Assembly (NCBI RefSeq): GCF_016735615.1
Contig: NZ_JAERSF010000002.1
Span: 434,001-498,000 of the forward strand
Direction: 5' to 3'
DNA length: 64,000 bases
Source of the DNA: Flavobacterium tagetis
Lineage (GTDB): Bacteria; Bacteroidota; Bacteroidia; Flavobacteriales; Flavobacteriaceae
In this document: one piece after another, positions 38,447 through 47,090 of the stretch
Layout: each line of letters begins with the position of its first letter
Numbering within the stretch: the first letter of the stretch is position 1
Notes under the pieces: generated by a model
What the model was told of the DNA's origin: nothing
Databases searched by the model: none
Seen by the model: only the letters and a program-made list of their open reading frames with translations
Program-made: the position numbers and the translations under genes

Positions 38447-38878
38447 ATGAAAAAAATTACCCAAATCGCATTTGTTCTAGCTTTTGCATTATTTTTAGTA
38501 AGCTGTAAAAACACCAAGCAGAAAATTCAGGAACATGTAAGTAACTATAACAATTCGTCTTCTATAAAAGGAAGCGGAATTACGAGCACAACGGCAAAAG
38601 CTTTTTTAAATGACAATAAAATCGAAATTAGGATCGAAACCAATTTAGAAGAAAATGATGCTAACAAATTAGCCTACAAAGAATCTTTTCCTAGTTTATT
38701 GAAAGAAATGATTAAGAGTGATCAAATTTCTCCATCGCTTATCGCTGAAGGAGTGAAGTTTGATGTTTATTTTTTAGCTTATAATAATGCTATTTTAGCT
38801 CAAGAATTAGTAGATCAGGAAGAATTAGCAGTTTTAGAAGGAGATGCAAAGGCAGGTAAAGAGACGGCAAAATTATAA
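38447..38878 (+). CDS. Small lipoprotein, paralogue 2
   Basis: 143 residues with lipobox FLVSCKN and the same pattern as the gene at 37773, ending in a Glu/Ala/Lys-rich tail (EELAVLEGDAKAGKE). It has its own terminator and probably its own promoter. Function unknown. Confidence 0.75.
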   Translation: MKKITQIAFVLAFALFLVSCKNTKQKIQEHVSNYNNSSSIKGSGITSTTAKAFLNDNKIEIRIETNLEENDANKLAYKESFPSLLKEMIKSDQISPSLIAEGVKFDVYFLAYNNAILAQELVDQEELAVLEGDAKAGKETAKL

Positions 38879-38896
38879 TCGAAAATAGAGAAAAAA

Positions 38897-38926
38897 AATC
38901 CTCTTCATTTGAAGAGGATTTTTTTA
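38897..38926. terminator. Bidirectional terminator
   Basis: AATCCTCTTC/GAAGAGGATT with a 4-base loop has A-rich sequence before and T-rich sequence after, so it can serve both the lipoprotein gene and the convergent minus-strand gene, whose stop codon lies within the T-run. Confidence 0.85.
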
Positions 38927-40438
38927 TGAGAACTGAGTAACGTTTTTCAAATTATCTGGAAAATAAAGCTCCGATAAGTTAGTAAATTCATCTCCACGCA
39001 TAAAGATATTGATGTCAACATCTGCAAATGATGTTTTTCCAGCCGCAGCCAAAAGTTCGTTCGCAGCATGAAGCGTATTTTTATGAAAATGGTAAACTCT
39101 TTCAGATTTATCGGTAACAACCAAACCTTTCATCAGCATTTTATTCTGAGTTGCAACTCCAGTTGGGCATTCGTTATTATGACAACGTAAAGCCTGAATG
39201 CAGCCTAAAGAAAACATAAATCCTCTTGCACTGTTACACATATCTGCGCCCAACGCAATTGCATGTAGAATAGAATAACCTGAAATAATTTTTCCGCTTC
39301 CAATAATACGCATTTTATCGCGAATCCCTAAACGCACCAAAGTTTTGTTTACGAAAATCAACGCTGGCTCAAAAGGCATTCCGACACCATCTGCAAATTC
39401 AAGTGGAGCAGCTCCAGTTCCTCCTTCGGCGCCGTCAACTGTAATGAAATCTGGGTAAGTATCTTCGTTAATCATTTCTTGGCAGATAGCTTCAAACTCA
39501 GCTGTATTTCCAATACATAATTTAAATCCGATTGGTTTTCCATTAGATAAATCACGCAATTGTTTAATAAACTGAATTAATCCGTTGGCATCAGAAAAAG
39601 CATGATGCCCAGGAGGAGAAAGAATCATAGTATGTGGTACGACACCTCTAATTTTAGCAATCTGCTCAGTGTTTTTTCTTGCAGGAAGAACTCCGCCATG
39701 TCCTGGTTTTGCACCTTGAGAGATTTTAATCTCGATCATCTTTACATTTGGTAGATTGGCTTTTTCTTTGAAGTTTTCAGGGCTGAAATTGCCTTCTGCA
39801 TCACGACAACCAAAATATCCTGTACCAATCTGCCAAGTAATATCTCCGCCACCTGCAAGATGAAATTCAGTTAATCCACCTTCTCCAGTATTTTGATAGA
39901 AATTTCCTTTTTGCGCACCAATATTGATGGCACGAACTGCATGTTCGCTCAATGAACCAAAACTCATTGCCGAAACATTAAATAAAGAAGCAGAGTAAGG
40001 CTGTTTGCAATCTTTTCCGCCAACTAATACACGAGGTAATTCTTCGTTTACTTTTGCTGGAAAAATAGAATGTTTTATTCCTTCGTAATTTTCTGTATTT
40101 AAGTTTAATTGTGTTCCAAACGGAGTGCTCGAATCAATATTTTTTGCTCTTTGATAGACTAAAGACCGCTGGTTTCTAGAAAAAGGTTTTCCATCTGTAG
40201 ATCTTTCGATAAAATACTGCTGAATCTCAGGTGCAATCATTTCGAAAAGATATCTAAAATATCCTAAAACGGGAAAGTTCCTTAAAATAGCATGTTTTTC
40301 TTGAGATGCGTTGTAAACTCCGACAATTAGCAAAAGCGGAATAATAAATACGAGTAAATAACCTCGTCCTGTGTAGTAATAAATTGCTGCAACAATTAGA
40401 AACAATAAGAATCCGTAAATAAAGAATTTTTTTCTCAT
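38924..40438 (-). CDS. FMN-binding glutamate synthase-family protein
   Basis: 504 residues. Two N-terminal hydrophobic segments (about 6-42) precede a glutamate-synthase alpha-subunit-like FMN barrel: FGSLSEHAVRAINIGA, GEGGLTEFHLAGGGDITWQI, EIKISQGAKPGHGG and DGAEGGTGAAPLEF. The cysteines in CHNNECPTGVATQ correspond to the Fe-S region. It has no glutaminase domain, so it is not a full GltB; the physiological reaction is not known. Confidence 0.88.
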   Translation of the reverse strand: MRKKFFIYGFLLFLIVAAIYYYTGRGYLLVFIIPLLLIVGVYNASQEKHAILRNFPVLGYFRYLFEMIAPEIQQYFIERSTDGKPFSRNQRSLVYQRAKNIDSSTPFGTQLNLNTENYEGIKHSIFPAKVNEELPRVLVGGKDCKQPYSASLFNVSAMSFGSLSEHAVRAINIGAQKGNFYQNTGEGGLTEFHLAGGGDITWQIGTGYFGCRDAEGNFSPENFKEKANLPNVKMIEIKISQGAKPGHGGVLPARKNTEQIAKIRGVVPHTMILSPPGHHAFSDANGLIQFIKQLRDLSNGKPIGFKLCIGNTAEFEAICQEMINEDTYPDFITVDGAEGGTGAAPLEFADGVGMPFEPALIFVNKTLVRLGIRDKMRIIGSGKIISGYSILHAIALGADMCNSARGFMFSLGCIQALRCHNNECPTGVATQNKMLMKGLVVTDKSERVYHFHKNTLHAANELLAAAGKTSFADVDINIFMRGDEFTNLSELYFPDNLKNVTQFS

Positions 40439-40475
40439 GTTTTTAAAAAATTAGATAGGTAATAAAATGCGATAA

Positions 40476-41255
40476 TTAGTTGAATCTTAAACGTACATAA
40501 ACGTGTTTGATTCCTTTTTTGTCTGACTCTCTTTCATCAATTTCCAGAATATCAGTTAATGATTTAAGCATTGGAGTCAGTTTTGAATAACCATAATTTC
40601 GAGGGTCAAATTCAGGTTTTTTCTTCACGATCAAATTGCCGACATCTCCTAGAAATGCCCAGCCATCATCATCTTCAATATCTTCAATTGTAGATTCAAT
40701 AAGTTCAATGGTTTGTTTGTCAATTTTATGAAGTGCTTTTTCAGCAGGTTTTTCAACTGGTTTTTTGGTATCTGCGGCTACAGCTTTTGGTTTTTTCTTT
40801 TGAGTTGCGCCATCCAAAACTTCAATATAAATAAATCGGTCGCAGGCAACAATAAAAGAGTTTGGCGTTTTCTTTTCTCCAATTCCAATTACTTTCATGC
40901 CCGATTCACGAAGTCTCACAGCAAGTCTTGTAAAATCGCTGTCGCTGGAAACAATGCAAAAGCCATCTAATTTTCCAGAATATAGTAAATCCATTGCATC
41001 AATAATTAGAGCAGAATCTGAGGAATTCTTTCCAACCGTGTAACTATATTGTTGAATAGGAGTAATAGCATGTTCCAATAAAACGCCTTTCCAGCCATTT
41101 GCATTCGGTTTTGTCCAATCGGCATAAATCCTTTTCGTAGTCGGAGTTCCTAATTTTGCAATTTCTTCCATCATGCCTTTTACATTACTATAAGGCACAT
41201 TGTCTGCATCAATAAGAACTGCCAGTTTTAAATCTTTTGAATTGCTTAAAGGCAT
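40476..41255 (-). CDS. NYN-domain protein with C-terminal OST-HTH/LOTUS domain
   Basis: 259 residues. The N-terminal PIN-like NYN nuclease domain has LIDADNVPYS and the acidic IVSSDSDFTRLAVRLRESGM. A Lys/Pro-rich linker (about 150-175) leads to a LOTUS-like domain (DDDGWAFLGDVGNLIVKKKP, DPRNYGYSKLTPML). A role in RNA cleavage or binding is inferred from the family. It has a single-gene layout. Confidence 0.88.
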   Translation of the reverse strand: MPLSNSKDLKLAVLIDADNVPYSNVKGMMEEIAKLGTPTTKRIYADWTKPNANGWKGVLLEHAITPIQQYSYTVGKNSSDSALIIDAMDLLYSGKLDGFCIVSSDSDFTRLAVRLRESGMKVIGIGEKKTPNSFIVACDRFIYIEVLDGATQKKKPKAVAADTKKPVEKPAEKALHKIDKQTIELIESTIEDIEDDDGWAFLGDVGNLIVKKKPEFDPRNYGYSKLTPMLKSLTDILEIDERESDKKGIKHVYVRLRFN

Positions 41256-41390
41256 TTGTTAAATATTTAAAATTTAATACTCTCAAAGTTAAAATTAAAA
41301 TTGGTTTTTATAAGAATTGAAAGATGAATATGTATAATTATTAGTACTAATTAGTTTCATTATAAATAATGTTTGTTCTTTTGAAAAATA

Positions 41391-41416
41391 ATTAAAGATA
41401 AATTTGTCTTTTATTT
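41391..41416. promoter_or_regulatory. Palindromic operator, site A (before the Rrf2 gene)
   Basis: ATTAAAGATA-aatt-TGTCTTTTATTT-type palindrome. It covers the -33 element of the Rrf2 gene promoter, so a bound repressor would block RNA polymerase. The same motif stands before norZ and nirK. Autoregulation by the Rrf2 protein is inferred. Confidence 0.65.
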
Positions 41417-41434
41417 AAAACCTCTCTATCTTTG
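41403..41434 (+). promoter_or_regulatory. Promoter of the Rrf2-cupredoxin operon
   Basis: TTTG (41403-41406) and TATCTTTG (41427-41434) with a 20-base spacer match the Bacteroidota promoter well. The start codon is 21 bases downstream. Confidence 0.65.
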
Positions 41435-41455
41435 TCTAGAATTAATTAAGGATGT

Positions 41456-41905
41456 ATGTTTTCAAAAGCGTGTGAATACGGAATAAGAGCTTCAATATTT
41501 ATTGCAACAAAATCTTCTAAAGGGATTAGGGTTGGGATAAAAGATGTGGCAAAAGAAATTGATTCACCGGAACCATTTACAGCCAAGATTATGCAGATTT
41601 TGACTAAAAGCGGTATAATTGATTCGACAAAAGGAGTAGGAGGCGGATTTGAAGTTTCGCCAGAAGCATCAAAGTCTATCAAATTAATTCAAATTGTAGA
41701 TGCTATTGACGGAAATAAAATATACAGCGGCTGCGGAATCGGATTAAAAGAATGCTCGGAAGAGCACCCTTGCCCAGTTCATCACGAGTTCAAGAAAATA
41801 AGAGGACTGTTGCTGGAAATGCTTATCAATACAACTTTAGAACAGCTTGCTTCTGATGTTAAATCAGGAGATTTCTTTCTTAAAGCAACAAATCAGAACA
41901 ATTAA
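41456..41905 (+). CDS. Rrf2-family regulator, putative NO-responsive (NsrR-like)
   Basis: 149 residues. A winged-helix DNA-binding domain (FSKACEYGIRASIFIATKS…GGGFEVS) is followed by three cysteines C93, C100 and C106 (SGCGIGLKECSEEHPC), placed like the Fe-S ligands of NsrR and IscR but with CX6CX5C spacing. Proteins of this type lose DNA binding when NO attacks the cluster. The location at the head of a NO-handling cluster, and the shared palindromes, support a role as its regulator. It is 20 bp before the cupredoxin gene. Confidence 0.85.
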   Translation: MFSKACEYGIRASIFIATKSSKGIRVGIKDVAKEIDSPEPFTAKIMQILTKSGIIDSTKGVGGGFEVSPEASKSIKLIQIVDAIDGNKIYSGCGIGLKECSEEHPCPVHHEFKKIRGLLLEMLINTTLEQLASDVKSGDFFLKATNQNN

Positions 41906-41925
41906 CATTATTAAATATCTTAAAA

Positions 41926-42453
41926 ATGAATACAAAAACCAAAATTTCAGTATTAATCCTAATGGGATTTTTAGCAGTTACTTCTTGTGGTAAAAAAGAA
42001 ACAGCTCCAGCTGAACCAACAGAAACGACTGAAGCATCAACTGAAGGCGAACAAGCTCCAGTAGCTGCAACGACAGAGGAAAATGTTTTAGTTATTGAAG
42101 GAAATGACCAAATGCAGTTTAATACAAATGAGTTGAAAGCCGTTGCAGGGAAACCAATCAAATTGACTTTGAAACATGTTGGTAAAATTCCGAAAGAAGC
42201 AATGGGACACAATTTAGTGATTTTACAAGAAGGAACAGACCAAGCTGCTTTTGCTTTAAAAGCGAATGATGCCAAAGCAACTGATTATATTCCAGAATCT
42301 GAAAAAGCTTCAATTATTGCACACACTAAATTAATTGGTGGTGGAGAAGAAGATACAATCGAGTTTACCATTGATAAAAAAGGATCATATCCATTTATTT
42401 GCTCTTTCCCCGGGCACGTAGCCATGATGAAAGGCGTTTTAATTGTTGAATAA
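41926..42453 (+). CDS. Azurin/plastocyanin-type cupredoxin lipoprotein
   Basis: 175 residues. Lipobox VTSCGKK (C21) is followed by an acidic Ala/Thr/Glu linker and a cupredoxin domain with copper ligands His in MGHNLVILQEG and Cys, His and Met in PFICSFPGHVAMMKG near the C-terminus. It resembles azurin and could carry electrons to NirK. It is co-directional with the Rrf2 gene. Confidence 0.9.
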   Translation: MNTKTKISVLILMGFLAVTSCGKKETAPAEPTETTEASTEGEQAPVAATTEENVLVIEGNDQMQFNTNELKAVAGKPIKLTLKHVGKIPKEAMGHNLVILQEGTDQAAFALKANDAKATDYIPESEKASIIAHTKLIGGGEEDTIEFTIDKKGSYPFICSFPGHVAMMKGVLIVE

Positions 42454-42465
42454 ATAATTAAAAGC

Positions 42466-42498
42466 TCCAAATGCTGTAATTGCTTTGGAGTTTTTTTA
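42466..42498 (+). terminator. Terminator of the Rrf2-cupredoxin operon
   Basis: GCTCCAAA … TTTGGAG stem with a 12-base loop and a seven-T run, 13 bp after the stop. Confidence 0.75.
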
Positions 42499-42503
42499 AA
42501 AAC

Positions 42504-42531
42504 AAATAAAAGATAAAAATGTCTTTTATTT
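42504..42531. promoter_or_regulatory. Palindromic operator, site B (before norZ)
   Basis: AAATAAAAGATA-aaaa-TGTCTTTTATTT: the arms match at 11 of 12 positions. It is the best copy of the motif and ends 21 bases before the norZ start. A C-rich stretch (CCCCCCTCCC) that is unusual in this AT-rich sequence lies between. Confidence 0.72.
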
Positions 42532-42552
42532 GAAATCCCCCCTCCCTACAAA

Positions 42553-44787
42553 ATGAAAAAAGAAAAAAAATTATGGATAGTATTTGCATTGGTAATGAGT
42601 ATATCATTTGCAGTACTGGGTTATTATGGTTACGAAATATATCAGGAGGCCCCACCAGTTCCGAAAGAAATTATAACCGATTCTGGAAAAGCTGTTTTTA
42701 GCGAAAGTGAAATTAAAGACGGACAAAATATCTGGCAAAGTATAGGTGGCCAGGAAGTGGGATCTATCTGGGGACACGGTGCCTATGTGGCCCCAGATTG
42801 GACCGCAGATTGGCTGCATAGAGAAGCTGTTTTTATCTTGGATCTTTATGCTAAGAAAGATTTTAATCAAAAATATGATGAATTGGATGCCGAAAAACAA
42901 TCGGCTCTTAAGGTTCGTTTGCAAAAAGATTTAAGAACCAATCGATACGATGCTGAGACAGGAGTGCTTACCATTTCTGAAAACCGTTTGGCGGCGATTG
43001 AACACTTAAGTGAATATTATAAAGGTCTTTTTACAAATAATCCTCAATTTGATAAGTTGAGAGAAGAATATGCGATTCCGAAGAACTCGATTAAAGATGT
43101 GGAGAAAATGCATAAAATGAATGCCTTTTTCTTCTGGGCAACATGGGCAACAGTTACTAATCGTCCTGATGGAAATATTTCGTATACACATAACTGGCCG
43201 TCAGATGAATTGGTTGGAAATACTGCCACAACTGAACTTTTAGCTTGGTCTGGAGTAAGTATTATTTTATTGATTTTAAGTGTAGGAATCTTAGTTTTCT
43301 ATCATGCAAGATCGGGTGAAGAAGAAGAATTTCCGCTTCCAAAAGAAGATCCGTTGATTAAGCAGGGCAAAACAAAATCGATGGGATTGGTAACCAAATA
43401 TTTCTGGATTGTGAGTCTGTTGATGGTTTTGCAAATGGTTTTCGGAATTATTACAGCGCATTATGGAGTGGAAGGAAATGGTTTATATGGGATTCCGATT
43501 GATAAAATCCTCCCTTATGCTGTAACTCGTACATGGCACACTCAATTGGCTATTTTCTGGATTGCAACAGCTTGGCTGGCAACGGGATTATATATTGCTC
43601 CGGCTGTTTCTGGCAAAGATCCTAAATTTCAGTGTTTTGGTATTAATTTTCTATTCATCGCTTTATTGATTATTGTTTTAGGTTCAATGGCTGGGCAATG
43701 GTTTGGAGTAATGCAGAAATTAAATCTAGTTCAAAATTTCTGGTTTGGACATCAGGGATACGAATATGTTGATTTAGGCCGTTTCTGGCAGATTTTCCTT
43801 TTAGTAGGATTGTTTTTATGGTTGGCTTTAATGATTCGTCCGTTACTTCCAGTTTTAAAGAAAAAAACAGAAGAAAAAAATCTGATTATCTTGTTCTTGG
43901 TTTCTTGTAGCGCAATTGCAATGTTTTATGGAGCAGGATTAATGTGGGGAAGACAAACCAATCTAGCAATTGCAGAATATTGGAGATGGTGGGTAGTTCA
44001 CCTTTGGGTTGAAGGATTCTTTGAAGTATTTGCTACAGTTGTAATTGCGTTCTTGTTTGTTCGTTTGGGATTATTAAAAACCAAAACAGCAACCCTAAAT
44101 GTGCTTTTTGCAACCATTATTTTCATGTCTGGAGGGATTTTAGGAACATTCCACCACTTATATTTCTCAGGAACGCCAACGGCAATTATGGCTTTAGGAG
44201 CAACATTTAGCGCTTTAGAAGTGGTTCCGCTTACTTTAATAGGATTTGAAGCGTATCAAAACTATAAAATCTCGAAATCAACAAAATGGATTGCCGATTA
44301 CAAATGGCCAATTTACTTTATGATTTCTGTAGCATTTTGGAATTTCCTTGGAGCCGGAATCTTCGGATTCATTATTAATCCGCCAATTGCCTTGTATTAT
44401 GTTCAAGGATTAAATACAACACCTTTACATGGACATACGGCATTGTTCGGAGTGTACGGAATGCTAGGAATTGGTTTGGTATTATTTGTACTGAGAAGTT
44501 TATACCGAAATGTAAGCTGGAATACCAAATTGCTTAAAATTACTTTTTGGTCTTTAAATATTGGTTTATTTCTAATGGCAATCTTAAGTCTTCTTCCAAT
44601 TGGAGTTTGGCAGGCAGTAGAAAGTATTAGTCACGGAATGTGGTATGCTCGTTCATCAGAATTAATGCAGCAGCCAGCAATGATTACTTTAAAATGGCTT
44701 CGTGCAATTGGAGATTCAATTTTCGGAATCGGGTTTATCACAATGGCTTGGTTTGTATTTGAATTGACATTAAAAAACAAAAAATAA
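42553..44787 (+). CDS. norZ: Quinol-dependent nitric oxide reductase
   Basis: 744 residues, the single-subunit qNOR type. It reduces two NO to N2O with electrons from quinol at the inner membrane. The first helix is followed by the NorC-like extension (SEIKDGQNIWQSIGGQEVGS, WTADWLHREA). The large domain has about 12 helices with the haem and FeB histidines in RTWHTQLAIFWIATAW, HLWVEGFFEVFA and TFHHLYFSG, the Glu-rich region SALEVVPLT, and HGHTALFGVYG. It follows operator B. Confidence 0.95.
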   Translation: MKKEKKLWIVFALVMSISFAVLGYYGYEIYQEAPPVPKEIITDSGKAVFSESEIKDGQNIWQSIGGQEVGSIWGHGAYVAPDWTADWLHREAVFILDLYAKKDFNQKYDELDAEKQSALKVRLQKDLRTNRYDAETGVLTISENRLAAIEHLSEYYKGLFTNNPQFDKLREEYAIPKNSIKDVEKMHKMNAFFFWATWATVTNRPDGNISYTHNWPSDELVGNTATTELLAWSGVSIILLILSVGILVFYHARSGEEEEFPLPKEDPLIKQGKTKSMGLVTKYFWIVSLLMVLQMVFGIITAHYGVEGNGLYGIPIDKILPYAVTRTWHTQLAIFWIATAWLATGLYIAPAVSGKDPKFQCFGINFLFIALLIIVLGSMAGQWFGVMQKLNLVQNFWFGHQGYEYVDLGRFWQIFLLVGLFLWLALMIRPLLPVLKKKTEEKNLIILFLVSCSAIAMFYGAGLMWGRQTNLAIAEYWRWWVVHLWVEGFFEVFATVVIAFLFVRLGLLKTKTATLNVLFATIIFMSGGILGTFHHLYFSGTPTAIMALGATFSALEVVPLTLIGFEAYQNYKISKSTKWIADYKWPIYFMISVAFWNFLGAGIFGFIINPPIALYYVQGLNTTPLHGHTALFGVYGMLGIGLVLFVLRSLYRNVSWNTKLLKITFWSLNIGLFLMAILSLLPIGVWQAVESISHGMWYARSSELMQQPAMITLKWLRAIGDSIFGIGFITMAWFVFELTLKNKK

Positions 44788-44825
44788 ACACAAAAAATAT
44801 ACACAAAAAATATAAATTGATTATC

Positions 44826-45557
44826 ATGGAAAATTTAAAAAACAAAACAATAGGATCATTTGTAGCTGAAGATTTTAGAACAGCTGCAGTATTCTCTAAA
44901 TATAGAATTGATTTTTGCTGCAAAGGAAACCGAACAGTTACCGAAGTATGCGAAAAACAAAATATTGATGCAGATGCTTTACTAGAAAATGTATTGCAAG
45001 TTGTACAATCAGAAAATAACGGAACGATCGATTTCAACTCATGGCCATTAGATTTATTGGCAGATTATATTGAGAAAACGCATCACCGTTATGTGGAAGA
45101 AAAAACGAATGTTTTGCTTCCGTTTTTAGATAAATTATGTAAAGTTCATGGAGCAAATCATCCTGAATTGTTTAAAATAAACGAATTGTTCATTGGCTGT
45201 GCAGGAGAATTATCTCAACACATGAAAAAAGAAGAGTTGGTTTTATTTCCATTTGTAAAAAGAATGGTGAAAACGAAAGATACAGATGGGGTTTTACATC
45301 AGCCATCTTTTGGAACCGTTGCAAATCCGATTGCGATGATGATGCACGAACATGACAATGAAGGCGAGCGTTTTAGAGAAATCGCTACGTTGACAGATAA
45401 TTATACTCCGCCAGCAGATGCTTGTACGACTTACAGAGTAACTTTTGCTATGCTGAAAGAGTTTGAGGCAGATTTACACAAGCACATCCATTTGGAAAAC
45501 AACATCTTATTTCCAAAAGCTGTTATTTTAGAAAAAGACTTTGTTGAAGTAGAATAA
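44826..45557 (+). CDS. ric: Iron-sulfur cluster repair di-iron protein (RIC/ScdA/YtfE)
   Basis: 243 residues from ATG 44826; an in-frame TTG three codons upstream is less likely. An N-terminal DUF542 domain (RTAAVFSKYRIDFCCKGNRT) precedes a hemerythrin-like di-iron domain with conserved His and Glu (THHRYVEEKTNVLLPFL, HMKKEELVLFPFVKRM, MMHEHDNEGERF, HIHLENNILFPKA). It repairs Fe-S clusters damaged by NO. It follows norZ by 38 bp and is probably in the same transcript. Confidence 0.95.
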   Translation: MENLKNKTIGSFVAEDFRTAAVFSKYRIDFCCKGNRTVTEVCEKQNIDADALLENVLQVVQSENNGTIDFNSWPLDLLADYIEKTHHRYVEEKTNVLLPFLDKLCKVHGANHPELFKINELFIGCAGELSQHMKKEELVLFPFVKRMVKTKDTDGVLHQPSFGTVANPIAMMMHEHDNEGERFREIATLTDNYTPPADACTTYRVTFAMLKEFEADLHKHIHLENNILFPKAVILEKDFVEVE

Positions 45558-45580
45558 AGGTTAATTTTAATAGTGGAAAA

Positions 45581-45622
45581 GCACCGATAAAATATCTAAC
45601 ATGATAATTATCGGTGTTTTTT
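45581..45622 (+). terminator. Terminator of the norZ-ric operon
   Basis: GCACCGATAA and TTATCGGTG arms with a 17-base loop, followed by T6. It lies 23 bp after the ric stop. Confidence 0.75.
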
Positions 45623-45668
45623 ATATCAAGAAATGCTATTTTTAGCTGCTGAACTTTACGGTAACATT

Positions 45669-45768
45669 TGTCATTTCGAGGAACGAGAAATCACACTCGG
45701 AAATCGACAAAGATTGAAGAAATACTTTGCAGAATTACTAGTGTGATCCTTCCTTCGTCAGGATGACA
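45669..45768. mobile_element. 100-bp MITE-like element with terminal inverted repeats
   Basis: Left end TGTCATTTCGAGGAACGAGA and right end (reverse complement) TGTCATCCTGACGAAGGAAG match at 21 of 29 bases, ending in ATCACACT on both sides. It has no coding capacity. This matches the widespread palindromic repeat type found in several Bacteroidota. The rest of the gap 45558-45826 holds only a terminator. Confidence 0.65.
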
Positions 45769-45826
45769 AGATTGTGTTGAAAATAAAAAAATCTATGTTT
45801 CTATGTGTTTAAAAAATATTTCTAAA

Positions 45827-47050
45827 ATGAATTCTCAAAAAACTTGGATACTGTGCTGTTTCTTTAATTTTCTGATTGCCTGTGTTTTCGGATTATTAAT
45901 GCGTTTTATGTATCTCTTTCCGTTAGATTTTCTAAACTATAGCTTTCTGCTTCATGCCCATTCGCATGTTGCGATGTTGGGATGGGTTTATTTGATCGTT
46001 TATGTTTTGGTCGTTCATTTTTTTATTCCAAAAGAAAAAAGCCAGAAACCAATTTACAACCGTTTATTTTGGCTGACAGAATTTTCAGTAATCGGAATGA
46101 TGATCGCCTTTCCGATTCAAGGATATGCTTTGTTTTCGATTATTTTCTCAACGATGCATATTTTGTTGAGTTATGTTTTTTGTCGTTTGATTTGGAAAGA
46201 CTGTTTAAGAGATAAATCTCCTTCGCAAAGACTCTTATTGGCTTCGATTCTATTTATGATTTTATCAACTTTTGGTGTCTGGTGTCTTGGTCCAGCCGTG
46301 AGTACGTTAGGAAAACAAAGCGCTTTTTATCAGATTGCGATTCAGTTTTTTCTTCATTTTCAGTTTAATGGTTGGTTTATATTGGCAATTTTGGCTTTGT
46401 TTTTAAAACAATTTCAAGGTAAAATTGATGAGGTAAAGTTTAATAAATTTTACTTTTTAATGGTTATTGCTACGCTATTAACAGTTTGTTTTCCTGTGCG
46501 TTGGTTCATAGAAAATGATGTTTTGAGTTATATTAACGGTTTAGGAATTTTGCTTCAATTGGGAGCTTTTATTTGTTTCTATAAAATGCTGAAACCTCAA
46601 ATTACTCATTTCAAAAAAACTTTAGATAAAACAACTAAAATAGTTTACGGTTTGGCTTTGTGTTCTTTATTTTTGAAAGTCGGAATTCAATTGCTTACTA
46701 TTTTTCCAAACTTAGCTGAAGTTTCGCATCAAATTAGAAATTTTGTTATTGGATTTATTCACTTAACCACTTTGGGAATCATAACAGGATTTTTATTTGG
46801 AATTTTACTTCAGAATAAAATGCTTTCTGCCAATTCTTCAATATTGAAAATAGGAATGAAGTGTTTTATTTCAGGATATATTTTGACAGAAGTTTTGTTG
46901 TTTCTTCAAGGTTGGTTCTTCTTTTTTGGAAAAGGAAGTATTCCAGGATATTTTCAAAGTATTTTGATTTTTAGTATTCTTTTGGTTTTGGGACTAATTT
47001 TAATAATGACATCTCTAAGAAATAAAAAACAAGAGCCGATTTCGCGTTAA
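45827..47050 (+). CDS. Polytopic membrane protein in the NO cluster
   Basis: 407 residues from ATG 45827; an ATG eight codons upstream lies in sequence that looks like a repeat. About eleven or twelve hydrophobic segments are seen. Conserved-looking histidines occur in helices (LHAHSHVAMLGWVYLIVYV, FLHFQFNGWFILAILALF, FVIGFIHLTTLGIITGF), a layout reminiscent of haem-copper-oxidase or NnrS-type proteins. It is between norZ-ric and the nirK operon, so a role in NO response or cofactor handling is likely but not proved. Confidence 0.65.
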   Translation: MNSQKTWILCCFFNFLIACVFGLLMRFMYLFPLDFLNYSFLLHAHSHVAMLGWVYLIVYVLVVHFFIPKEKSQKPIYNRLFWLTEFSVIGMMIAFPIQGYALFSIIFSTMHILLSYVFCRLIWKDCLRDKSPSQRLLLASILFMILSTFGVWCLGPAVSTLGKQSAFYQIAIQFFLHFQFNGWFILAILALFLKQFQGKIDEVKFNKFYFLMVIATLLTVCFPVRWFIENDVLSYINGLGILLQLGAFICFYKMLKPQITHFKKTLDKTTKIVYGLALCSLFLKVGIQLLTIFPNLAEVSHQIRNFVIGFIHLTTLGIITGFLFGILLQNKMLSANSSILKIGMKCFISGYILTEVLLFLQGWFFFFGKGSIPGYFQSILIFSILLVLGLILIMTSLRNKKQEPISR

Positions 47051-47066
47051 ACCTGCTCTTGTTTCT
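47026..47066. terminator. Terminator overlapping the stop codon
   Basis: AAACAAGAGC (47027-47036) and GCTCTTGTTT (47055-47064) frame the stop codon. It can end both the plus-strand gene and the convergent nirK operon. Confidence 0.65.
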
Positions 47067-47090
47067 TACTAATTAACCTATTTAAAATAT

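Noticed and set aside
41880..42275. 131-codon minus-strand frame over the cupredoxin gene
   Set aside because: It lies entirely opposite a well-supported gene with copper ligands and lipobox, and shows no family of its own.
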